Below, piece after piece: positions 1 to 5,950 of a stretch of DNA of 5,963 bases; positions within the stretch are counted from its first letter, which is position 1; each line of letters begins with the position of its first letter. Location of the stretch: assembly GCA_965141735.1 (NCBI GenBank), contig CBCSOX010000172.1:1-5963 (forward strand), read 5' to 3'. The translations under genes and the position numbers were made by a program. Origin of the DNA: Massilioclostridium sp965141735 (GTDB lineage Bacteria > Bacillota > Clostridia > Oscillospirales > Ruminococcaceae). Under the pieces are notes generated by a model. That model searched no databases. It was not told the DNA's origin and saw only the letters and a list, made by a program, of their open reading frames with translations.

Positions 1-1
1 T

Positions 2-20
2 AATATACAAAAAGTATATT
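2..20. repeat. Perfect 7-bp inverted repeat upstream of the promoter
   Basis: The arms AATATAC (2-8) and GTATATT (14-20) are exact reverse complements around a five-A spacer. The right arm ends where the proposed -35 box begins, so the site sits just upstream of the promoter of the gene at 165. That position suits an operator for a dimeric regulator. It could also be the weak, AT-only 3' hairpin of a gene lying left of the window. The symmetry is seen directly; the role is inferred. Confidence 0.4.
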
Positions 21-47
21 TGTTATCTCTGTATTTTATGCTATACT
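20..47 (+). promoter_or_regulatory. Sigma-A type promoter with extended -10
   Basis: A -35 box TTGTTA (20-25) and a -10 box TATACT (42-47) are separated by 16 nt. A TG dinucleotide one base before the -10 (39-40) gives an extended -10. The predicted transcription start is near 54, leaving a leader of about 110 nt before the TTG start at 165. I saw no known riboswitch in that leader. It is the only convincing promoter in the window. Confidence 0.65.
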
Positions 48-150
48 ATAAGTAGTTGTTCAATCAAGATGAGCTGAGTTCAGTGGGGGAAAACATTCGT
101 CTGTATCGTATCCAGATTTAATCGCCTTGCAAAGAACATTGTAGTAACCA

Positions 151-157
151 AAGGAGG
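151..157 (+). promoter_or_regulatory. Ribosome binding site that fixes the TTG start at 165
   Basis: AAGGAGG is a perfect Shine-Dalgarno sequence. It lies 7 nt before the TTG at 165 but only 1 nt before the in-frame TTG at 159, so 165 is the better start. There is no in-frame ATG nearby. Confidence 0.75.
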
Positions 158-164
158 GTTGTTT

Positions 165-572
165 TTGAAAAAGAAATCCATTTTTATAACCGTCGTAATT
201 GTCCTTTCATTGGTTGCTCTTCGTCTGCTGCTGATGTACCTCGGGCAGCCCGATCCAAAGAGCAGACAGCACTTCATCGCACTTGTCACTGGGTTTTCCG
301 ACCGGACTGTCAGCATGAAGGTGGAAGCGAGCGAAGGGAGCAGGTTCAACGAACGGGAGTTTGAAATCAACATCGATGAGGTCGGAGGAATCGACGAAAA
401 CTCCATCCTGCCCGGCATTCAAAAATTAGACGAACGGTTCATCACCACCTCCAAGCTGTTAAAGGTTTACTACGAACCGAATCCCAGCTCACCCGACGAG
501 CCGCAGATCACCCGAATGGAAGTCATCAACCCACCCTCTGCAACCGACAAGCAAAAAGCCAACTCGCAGTGA
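165..572 (+). CDS. Hypothetical membrane-anchored or secreted protein, 135 aa
   Basis: I do not recognise this protein. It starts with a three-lysine cluster (residues 2-4) and a hydrophobic stretch (about 6-26), which fits an uncleaved membrane anchor or a signal peptide. There is no lipobox and no cysteine anywhere, and an arginine (R20) sits inside the hydrophobic stretch. The remaining roughly 105 residues are polar and should lie outside the cell. They alternate charged and beta-prone segments and end in a proline-, serine- and lysine-rich tail. The reading frame is supported by a strong promoter, a perfect ribosome binding site and a clean stop. The gene is monocistronic and convergent with the ECF operon, so no functional link to it is implied. 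Confidence that it is a real gene is high; the function is unknown. Confidence 0.8.
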   Translation: MKKKSIFITVVIVLSLVALRLLLMYLGQPDPKSRQHFIALVTGFSDRTVSMKVEASEGSRFNEREFEINIDEVGGIDENSILPGIQKLDERFITTSKLLKVYYEPNPSSPDEPQITRMEVINPPSATDKQKANSQ

Positions 573-719
573 ATTCGGTCATTCGCCCGATCGGATAGAA
601 TCCTGAGTTCCTCACACACAGTGCGCCATTCAATTCTCAAACTCTCAGCAGGGCCAACAAGGTGACCTGTGAACGAAAATGTTTCCGGAAAACACCTAAA
701 TTTGAAAAATAAGCCGCTT

Positions 720-758
720 AAAAAACACGGCGTGACAGGATTGCTGTCACGCCGTGTT
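720..758 (-). terminator. Intrinsic terminator of the ECF operon, possibly bidirectional
   Basis: The arms at 724-738 and 744-758 form a perfect 15-bp GC-rich stem with a 5-nt loop. Reading on the minus strand, the stem is followed by a run of six U (725-720, the first two paired). The hairpin begins one base after the TAA stop of the S-component gene. In the plus direction the 3' side is only CTTATA, so termination of the 165-572 gene there would be weaker, but no other plus-strand terminator is visible. Confidence 0.93.
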
Positions 759-759
759 C

Positions 760-1695
760 TTATAGATACAGCCTGTATTTTACCTTGACCCGCTCCATCT
801 TGCGCACCATCTGCTCCCCGAAAATAAAGAGGAAGAAGGCGGTTCCCGCCGCATGCATGGCGTCATAGGGAACCCCCGATAGATAGAGCAGTGTGAGGGA
901 TTCCCAGCTGATTGAGATATTTGAGGCAGGGATCGCGCTGCTCATGATCATCGCCGCAGTGTTCATAATTCCGCCGTAGATGATAAAGACGGTTAGAAAC
1001 CCAAACAGCGCGAGGGTAAAGGAATCGACAGGGAGACGTTTGCGCTGAATCAGCACCCCGGCGAGCAGTCCGACAGCACCGAAAATATAGAGCTGCCAGC
1101 CGAGAAAGCTCCCCTGGCCCCAGATGAGATGAACGCCAAACGCGAGCCCCACCGAGATGAGCACGCAGACGACCGGTCCGAGGATCACCTTAAAATCACG
1201 GGAATTCGCCTTATCCGCGTTTATTTTGTTAAACACCAGGCCCGCGAGAAAGCCGAGCAGCCCCCAGCAAAACATCTGCCAAGGCGTCCACGGCCCCTGT
1301 CCCTGAAAAAAATTGCACACAAAGCGGGCGAGCGCCCCGACGAGGAATCCCGCCTCCGGCCCAAATGACACCCCCGCAATGATCACGAGCGCGGTCCCCG
1401 CCTGGAATGGCTGAAACATGTAGGTGAGGAGATTGCCGCAGATGGTGAGCGCAGCCATCACCGCGATGACGACGATTTCCCGCGCTCTGGGCCGCCTCTT
1501 TTCAAACACGAGAAAAAAGGGCAGCATGGTGTAGAGTACGATGAAGAGGCTGACGATCAGGTATTTTTGATCGTCGAAAAAACGGATGCCCACAAAGACG
1601 GTCAGCGGGATTAGAAGGAAGATGAGGAGTGCAGAGAGGATGGTTCGCTTTTTCCGTGCTTTTGCAAAAGCAGCGGGGTTAAATTTTGTTCGCAT
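760..1695 (-). CDS. ECF transporter S component (substrate-binding membrane subunit), 311 aa
   Basis: This is the integral membrane protein that binds the substrate in an ECF importer. I count about nine hydrophobic segments, roughly at residues 18-36, 45-62, 72-90, 98-125, 140-158, 169-186, 195-213, 223-245 and 275-297. That is more than the usual six of S components. The first two, before the basic stretch at 66-72 (EKRRPRAR), look like an N-terminal extension. The GPWTPWQ motif after CNFFQGQ (about 127-140) resembles larger S components annotated as predicted cobalamin transporters (CbrT type); this is recalled family knowledge, and no search was run. The ATG at 1695 is the only usable early start. 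Its ribosome binding site is weak (AAGGA, 12 nt upstream) and it starts inside the ATPase gene, so translation probably depends on coupling. It is the last gene of the operon. Substrate assignment is moderate; the S-component call is strong. Confidence 0.88.
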   Translation of the reverse strand: MRTKFNPAAFAKARKKRTILSALLIFLLIPLTVFVGIRFFDDQKYLIVSLFIVLYTMLPFFLVFEKRRPRAREIVVIAVMAALTICGNLLTYMFQPFQAGTALVIIAGVSFGPEAGFLVGALARFVCNFFQGQGPWTPWQMFCWGLLGFLAGLVFNKINADKANSRDFKVILGPVVCVLISVGLAFGVHLIWGQGSFLGWQLYIFGAVGLLAGVLIQRKRLPVDSFTLALFGFLTVFIIYGGIMNTAAMIMSSAIPASNISISWESLTLLYLSGVPYDAMHAAGTAFFLFIFGEQMVRKMERVKVKYRLYL

Positions 1696-3353
1696 AGTGA
1701 AATCACATCCTTGTAGGTGACCGCGTTGTCAAACAGGTGCCGGGACATCCGGTTTGCCGCTGTCGTGTAAAAGCTGTTGCCGCTGAAAAAGGCCCGCGGC
1801 GTGTCCTGTGAGACGACCGAGCCGTCAAAAAACATCGCGCACTCGTCCGCATATTCGGCGCAGAACTCGATGTCGTGGGTCACCATGAGAATGGTGACTC
1901 CCTTGCTCTTGAGTTCTGCAAAGAGTCCGGCGAGCACTGTTTTGAAAAACGGGTCAAGTCCCTTGGTCGGCTCGTCGAGCAAGAGTATTTTGGGTTCCAG
2001 CAGCAGCACCTTGCCCAGGGCCAGCCGCTGCTGCTCTCCCCCGCTCAGGTCGTAGGGATGCATCTTGCGCAGGTCTGTCAGCCCGAGAAATTTGAGCATC
2101 TCATCCACACGCGCGAGCCGCTCCTTGTCCGAAAGCTTTGCGTAGGAGAGCATTTCATACAGCTCCTCCTCCACGGCTGCTTCGGTGAAGAGCGCCTGCG
2201 GGTTTTGGGGAAGCATCCCGAGGTTGCGGGTAAACAGCTCCTGGTTGGAGTACTTTTTGATCTCCTTCCCGCCGATGAGCACTTTTCCGCGGTAGGGCTT
2301 GCGCGCGCCGCTGATCAGCTTGAGGGTTGTCGTCTTGCCGACGCCGTTTCCCCCGATCAGGCAGAACAGGTCTCCCTGTGCAACCCGGAGCGAGAGGTCG
2401 CGCACCACGTCCTCTCCGCCCCGGTCGTAGCGGAACCACACATCCTTGAGCTCAATGGCGTTCTCCCGCTTCTCTCTATGCGGATGAGGAGATTCCACAG
2501 CCGTGACCCGGGGCGAAGGGCCGAGCTGTTCGCTCAGCCAAGTTCTCCCCTCCCGCACCGTGATCGGGCAGCTTCCCTCGGGACGCACCCCCGCGTATAC
2601 CTTCATCGCGGTCGGCAGGCCGAGGAACATGGGGTGGCGTTCCCCCTCCGCGCCGAGCCTGCGCCCCACCTGCTCAGGGGTGCCGTAGGTGAGCAGCCTG
2701 CCCTGTTCCATCACGAGCACCCGGTCGGCCAGGGGAAACGCCTCCTCCAGGCGGTGCTCTGAGAGGATGATGGTGGTGCCGAGTTCCCGGTTGATCTTTG
2801 CAAGGGTCTCGAGAAATTCTGAGGAAGCGATCGGGTCGAGCTGGGAGGTTGGCTCGTCGAGGATGAGCACCTTGGGCTGCATCGCCATGACGGAGGCGAG
2901 GTTGAGCAGCTGCTTTTGTCCGCCCGACAGCTCGAACACGCTTTTGCGGAACCAGGTTTGGATGCCGAAAAAGCTCGCCATCTCGGCGACCCGCCTGCGG
3001 ATGATCTTGGAGCTGTAACCGAGGCTTTCCAGCCCAAAGGCGAGCTCGTGCCACACCTTGTCGGTGACGATCTGCCGCTCGGGATTTTGGTGGACAAACC
3101 CGATTTCCGCCGCGCTCACCCGTTTGGCCAGCTCCTCGACATCGGTCCCGTTGTAGAGAACCTGCCCCTCCCGGTCCCCATCGGGCACGAGCTCACGCTT
3201 CATGTGGCGCAGCAGGGTGCTCTTGCCGCAGCCCGACCGACCGCACACCACAATGAACTCAGAGGGCTTGATACCAAAGGAGAGCTCGCGGAGCGCGAGT
3301 TGCTCGCAGCCCGCGTAGGCAAAGCTCATGCTTTCGAAACGAATGATTTCCAT
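1611..3353 (-). CDS. ECF transporter duplicated ATPase (two fused ABC domains), 580 aa
   Basis: This is the cytoplasmic energy-supplying subunit, with two ABC domains in one chain replacing the separate EcfA and EcfA' of other systems. Domain 1 (about 1-235) has Walker A GRSGCGKST (38-46), Q-loop Q89, signature LSGGQ (142-146), Walker B ending D166-E167 and switch H200. A linker of about 60 residues follows. Domain 2 (about 298-525) has Walker A GGNGVGKTT (334-342), Q-loop Q383, signature LSGGE (436-440), Walker B ending D460-E461 and switch H493. Both sites therefore keep their catalytic residues. The start at 3353 has an AGGAG ribosome binding site 10 nt upstream; the frame stays open to 3494, but that part lies inside the EcfT gene and lacks a site. 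The gene overlaps EcfT by 28 bp and the S component by 85 bp. The last residues, rich in Ser, are encoded in the latter overlap. The fusion and gene order match the predicted cobalamin ECF ATPase CbrU; YkoD-type transporters share the fusion. Confidence 0.93.
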   Translation of the reverse strand: MEIIRFESMSFAYAGCEQLALRELSFGIKPSEFIVVCGRSGCGKSTLLRHMKRELVPDGDREGQVLYNGTDVEELAKRVSAAEIGFVHQNPERQIVTDKVWHELAFGLESLGYSSKIIRRRVAEMASFFGIQTWFRKSVFELSGGQKQLLNLASVMAMQPKVLILDEPTSQLDPIASSEFLETLAKINRELGTTIILSEHRLEEAFPLADRVLVMEQGRLLTYGTPEQVGRRLGAEGERHPMFLGLPTAMKVYAGVRPEGSCPITVREGRTWLSEQLGPSPRVTAVESPHPHREKRENAIELKDVWFRYDRGGEDVVRDLSLRVAQGDLFCLIGGNGVGKTTTLKLISGARKPYRGKVLIGGKEIKKYSNQELFTRNLGMLPQNPQALFTEAAVEEELYEMLSYAKLSDKERLARVDEMLKFLGLTDLRKMHPYDLSGGEQQRLALGKVLLLEPKILLLDEPTKGLDPFFKTVLAGLFAELKSKGVTILMVTHDIEFCAEYADECAMFFDGSVVSQDTPRAFFSGNSFYTTAANRMSRHLFDNAVTYKDVISLCEQNLTPLLLQKHGKSEPSSLHSSSSF

Positions 3354-4213
3354 GAATACCGTTCTCCTAGATCGATCGCAATCGGCAGGCTGAGCAGCAC
3401 ACCGTATGCGAGGTAGAGTAATACCGACCAGAGTGTCGGAGACTGAATGACAATTGCCGGATAGTAGTAGATGTTGTTTTCCCCCTGCACACACCCGATA
3501 AGCACCAGCCCGGCGAGCAGAAGAATGACCGTGAGCACAGCCCCGTCCCGCCGGTCAAACCGAAAGATGCTGAAGCTCGAACGCCCGCGCAGGCCATAGC
3601 CCCGCGCCCGCATGGAATCGGAGGTCTCAATTGAGTTCTCCATCGACCAGCTCACGAGGATGGAGAGCTCCCGCAGGAATTGGCGCGCCCGTTTGACCAG
3701 GCTTCCCTGCGAGACGTCCCGGCCAATTCCCTTCTGCGCGTCGGAGATTTCCCGAAACTGCCGCTTAAACAAAGGGACAAACCGGAAGCACATTGAGAGC
3801 ACAAGGGAGAGGGAGGGCAGCACCCGCCCGAACAGATAGATAAATTTATCCGATGTCATGATGCGGTTGTAGCAGCTGAACCACACGATCACGCTCACCA
3901 GCATGGCAGCGGCCGCAAAGCCGTAGACGGTGGATTCGAGTGTCATCGGATTTCCGCTGAGATAAAACAGCACCGTCACCCCCTGGTGGCTGAACAGCGG
4001 GTTGATTACCGCTATAAAAATTACGATGGGGAGCATGGCGAAAAAATTGAACTTGAGCGCCCCCCGCCCGCCGAGCAGAATCGAATAGGCAAACGACGCG
4101 CAGAACGACAGTGCGAGAAAAACAGGGTGCATCGAAAACATCGTGATAAACACCACCGCCAGAAAATAGGTGAAATTCACAACCGGATGAAAGCTCTGAA
4201 AGCCTCCGCGCAT
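3326..4213 (-). CDS. ECF transporter transmembrane coupling protein (EcfT family), 295 aa
   Basis: This is the membrane scaffold that links the ATPase to the S component. Hydrophobic segments lie at about 12-28, 29-48, 56-75, 98-116, 133-150, 225-242 and 258-278. A cytoplasmic helical region (about 150-212) carries the coupling motifs: MRARGYGLRGR (201-211) contains the typical ARG signature that docks into the ATPases. AQKGIGRD (159-166) sits where a first such motif is expected but lacks the exact Ala-Arg-Gly. The ATG at 4213 has a perfect ribosome binding site (AAAGGAGG, 4228-4221) 7 nt upstream. The stop overlaps the ATPase start by 28 bp, implying translational coupling. The gene begins 76 nt after the DUF4430 gene, across a hairpin. 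It resembles the dedicated EcfT proteins of predicted cobalamin systems (CbrV type); the family call is firm, the substrate is not. Confidence 0.9.
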   Translation of the reverse strand: MRGGFQSFHPVVNFTYFLAVVFITMFSMHPVFLALSFCASFAYSILLGGRGALKFNFFAMLPIVIFIAVINPLFSHQGVTVLFYLSGNPMTLESTVYGFAAAAMLVSVIVWFSCYNRIMTSDKFIYLFGRVLPSLSLVLSMCFRFVPLFKRQFREISDAQKGIGRDVSQGSLVKRARQFLRELSILVSWSMENSIETSDSMRARGYGLRGRSSFSIFRFDRRDGAVLTVILLLAGLVLIGCVQGENNIYYYPAIVIQSPTLWSVLLYLAYGVLLSLPIAIDLGERYSWKSFVSKA

Positions 4214-4220
4214 CCGAATC

Positions 4221-4228
4221 CCTCCTTT
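4221..4228 (-). promoter_or_regulatory. Strong ribosome binding site of the EcfT gene
   Basis: AAAGGAGG on the minus strand lies 7 nt before the ATG at 4213. It is stronger than the sites of the two genes that follow, so this is probably where ribosomes enter for the coupled EcfT-ATPase-S component block. Confidence 0.75.
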
Positions 4229-4247
4229 GCGCCACAGAATCGTTTTG

Positions 4248-4284
4248 GCAGCCCCTCAGGTCAGATTCCAGCCTGAGGGGCTGC
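4248..4284 (-). other. Perfect 13-bp intergenic hairpin without a U-tract
   Basis: The arms at 4248-4260 and 4272-4284 pair perfectly (13 bp, GC-rich) around an 11-nt loop, 5 nt after the stop of the DUF4430 gene and 20 nt before the EcfT ribosome binding site. In the transcribed direction the stem is followed by CAAAACG, not a U-run, so it should not be an efficient intrinsic terminator. It could protect the 3' end of the upstream message, cause partial termination, or mark a processing site. The hairpin is seen directly; its role is inferred. Confidence 0.75.
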
Positions 4285-4289
4285 GCCGG

Positions 4290-5705
4290 TTAATTGTAAT
4301 ACTGGTCGCCGACATCCTTGCCGTTGTCACAGGTGTAGACAATGCTGATTGCGTCTCCGTTTTTCAGCTTGTAGTTTGGCATCATGTAATTGGGGAACCA
4401 ACCGTTAACCTTGTACATCCAGCCGCTTTTGTCACCACAGTCTTTCTCATACAAATTGGCAATGCCGTTCACATACGCCCCGCTAAAGCCCGATTTATTA
4501 ATCGACTCCATCTGGATACCATAATCGTAGGTGACCTCTTGCAGAATGTCAAACACGCTGTCCCCTTCCACAAAGTTGACTTGAATGCGGGAGAGGATGA
4601 CGCCGTTTGCGGGGACGTAGGGCGCTTTTTCCGGTTTGAGCTGATTCATGTTGTTCAAAATGGTGTCGCAGCGGATCTCGATGGTACAGGTGTTCCCCTG
4701 TTCCGGAGGGGGCGCGGTGCTGTTCTGCCCCGCTGAGGGAGCCGTTCCGGCTTGCCCGCTGCCACTGGAAGGAGAATCATTGCGCAGGCCGCCGGAGGAT
4801 TTGCCCGAGGAAGAGGATGGCTGAGAAGAGGGATTGGATGAGGATGCGGAAGATGCCTGCCCCGGTGCCTCGGAAGATCCGCCCGCTTCGGAGGAACTGC
4901 CCGTCTGTGCTTCCCCTGTGTCCCCTTCCCCAGTGGAGGAATTCTCCTGATTTAGCTTGTGATCCACTAATACCCAGTCGCCGCCCTCGTTGACAGCGAG
5001 TGAGGCCTGATTGTCGACCACCGTGACGGTTGATACATAATCGAGTGTCTCGTCATCTTGATTGTAATGGTAGAGATAGGCCCCCGGCTCCTCGGTTGCG
5101 TAGGTGTAATGGACCACCGCATAAGCTGGAAGCTCCCCGTTGTGTCGGAAGGAGAGGAGCGTCCCCTCCTCCCCCTTGTCTTTGAGCAGGCTGTCAATCT
5201 CTTCCTGGTTGGCAGAGTCAGGGCGGATGTCAAAATTGATCGCTTCGGGCTGTTCCACTGCCTCAAGGTTGATCTCCCACACCGCTTTTGTTTCATTGGT
5301 CACTGCAACTTCACGGGTCAGGGTGGTCTCCTGTTCTTTCAGCTGTTCCAGTTCTTCGGCAGAGAGGCTGTTTTGATTCGCAGCGCTTTTAAACGCCTCA
5401 GTCGCCTGTTTCAGTTCAGATAGCTGCTGCTTCTGCTGAGAGACTGCGGATTGTTCCGCTTGGAGCAGCTGATCTGCGGCAGCAATTTGCTTTTGGAACT
5501 CCGCGACTGTGAGTTTGGAGTACTGCCCGTTTTCATTGCCGAGCACAGCGCTGTCAGTCAGATTGACCGCTGCGGTCACCGCTTTTTGCAGCGGGCCGCG
5601 GTAGTTCACCGGCTCAATGGAAAACCGCAGAAGGATTCCAACTGCGATCAGCAGCAAAATCCCTGCGAACACACTTGTGCGAATAATTTTTTTTCGTCTG
5701 CTCAT
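4290..5705 (-). CDS. Cell-surface DUF4430 (transcobalamin-like C-terminal) protein, 471 aa
   Basis: This is a membrane-anchored extracellular protein, probably a substrate-capture partner of the ECF importer. A basic N-terminus (RRKK) is followed by one hydrophobic helix (about 8-27) with no lipobox. Next come a Gln/Glu-rich probable coiled coil (about 64-135), a beta-rich domain (about 138-250), a Ser/Gly/Pro-rich flexible linker (about 255-337) and a C-terminal DUF4430 domain (338-459). Hallmarks of the last are SGWMYKVNGWFPNY (427-440), LKNGDAI (447-453) and YTCDNGKDVG (457-466). Four cysteines (340, 346, 423, 459) lie in this domain and could form two disulfides. DUF4430 is related to the C-terminal domain of intrinsic factor and transcobalamin, which points to a corrinoid ligand, but members with other ligands may exist. 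The start at 5705 is chosen because GGGAG lies 7 nt upstream; the ATG at 5711 is too close to that site, and the open frame to 5945 runs through structured leader DNA. Confidence 0.85.
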   Translation of the reverse strand: MSRRKKIIRTSVFAGILLLIAVGILLRFSIEPVNYRGPLQKAVTAAVNLTDSAVLGNENGQYSKLTVAEFQKQIAAADQLLQAEQSAVSQQKQQLSELKQATEAFKSAANQNSLSAEELEQLKEQETTLTREVAVTNETKAVWEINLEAVEQPEAINFDIRPDSANQEEIDSLLKDKGEEGTLLSFRHNGELPAYAVVHYTYATEEPGAYLYHYNQDDETLDYVSTVTVVDNQASLAVNEGGDWVLVDHKLNQENSSTGEGDTGEAQTGSSSEAGGSSEAPGQASSASSSNPSSQPSSSSGKSSGGLRNDSPSSGSGQAGTAPSAGQNSTAPPPEQGNTCTIEIRCDTILNNMNQLKPEKAPYVPANGVILSRIQVNFVEGDSVFDILQEVTYDYGIQMESINKSGFSGAYVNGIANLYEKDCGDKSGWMYKVNGWFPNYMMPNYKLKNGDAISIVYTCDNGKDVGDQYYN

Positions 5706-5712
5706 AGTCATT

Positions 5713-5720
5713 CTCCCTTC
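5713..5720 (-). promoter_or_regulatory. Ribosome binding site that decides the DUF4430 start
   Basis: GAAGGGAG on the minus strand ends 7 nt before the ATG at 5705 but 1 nt before the in-frame ATG at 5711, which favours 5705. It directly follows a small GC hairpin (5722-5735). Confidence 0.7.
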
Positions 5721-5721
5721 T

Positions 5722-5735
5722 GCCGCGTAGGCGGC
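5722..5735 (-). other. Small GC hairpin next to the ribosome binding site
   Basis: GCCGC and GCGGC (5 bp, perfect) flank a 4-nt loop and end one or two bases before the ribosome binding site of the DUF4430 gene. This could influence initiation or be part of a larger leader structure. The pairing is seen; any function is inferred. Confidence 0.4.
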
Positions 5736-5911
5736 TCTTCGAGCGATTGGCAAATACAATGACCAAAATCGGCGGTAAAAACGGCGCGGGAACGGCGTTG
5801 ACGTCCTTGGCAGGAAACAGCCAACCGGCGTCCTCCGCCTTGCCCCACACCAAATTTGTTCGGCCTTCCTTTGTGTCATTGCGCTCATCAATTGCTCTGG
5901 GGTATAAACGC
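5736..5911 (-). other. Structured operon leader with no recognised riboswitch
   Basis: This stretch between the distal hairpin and the operon carries short perfect stems: 5 bp at 5807-5811/5820-5824 and 4 bp at 5827-5830/5836-5839. ACGGCG occurs twice close together (5781-5786 and 5792-5797). I see no supported gene: the frames that stay open across it on both strands have no ribosome binding site and no recognisable protein features. The conserved core of the cobalamin riboswitch is not visible, and I found no good -35/-10 pair. It may be an untranslated leader, a degenerate or unfamiliar regulatory RNA, or a dispersed intergenic repeat. Confidence 0.4.
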
Positions 5912-5950
5912 ACAAAAGGGGCGGCTGAACACTCAGCCGCTCCATTTTGT
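5912..5950. terminator. Terminator-like hairpin upstream of the operon
   Basis: A perfect 8-bp stem (5921-5928 with 5933-5940) closes a 4-nt loop. Outside it, ACAAAA (5912-5917) pairs with TTTTGT (5945-5950), with a small mismatched region between. Each strand therefore has a short U-run after the GC stem, so it could terminate transcription either way. The simplest reading is the end of a gene lying right of the window. If the operon transcript starts further right, it could instead be a regulated terminator in its leader. Confidence 0.65.

Noticed and set aside
682..691. TTTCCGGAAA palindrome in the gap between the convergent genes
   Set aside because: It is short, not placed near any promoter, and leaves no loop for a stable hairpin; likely chance.
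1875..2762. A 295-codon open frame on the plus strand opposite the ATPase gene
   Set aside because: It lies fully antisense to a gene with complete ABC motifs, has no ribosome binding site and reads as a mirror of GC-rich codon bias.
3354..3494. Upstream extension of the ATPase within the EcfT gene
   Set aside because: ABC domains of this family begin close to the MEIIRF start, and an AGGAG site precedes it; the extension is encoded antiframe to a conserved EcfT tail.
4248..4284. Calling the intergenic hairpin a true terminator
   Set aside because: No U-run follows the stem in either direction, and the downstream EcfT gene has no visible promoter of its own, so full termination would silence the transporter.
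5741..5911. Cobalamin riboswitch, suggested by GGAA, GGTG and CCTGCC pieces on the minus strand
   Set aside because: The pieces are not in the conserved order and context, and the defining core and B12-box sequences are missing.
5706..5945. Extended N-terminus for the DUF4430 protein
   Set aside because: The added residues are Arg/Pro-rich with no signal-peptide character, would bury the membrane anchor about 80 residues in, and lack a ribosome binding site; the start at 5705 has one at ideal spacing.
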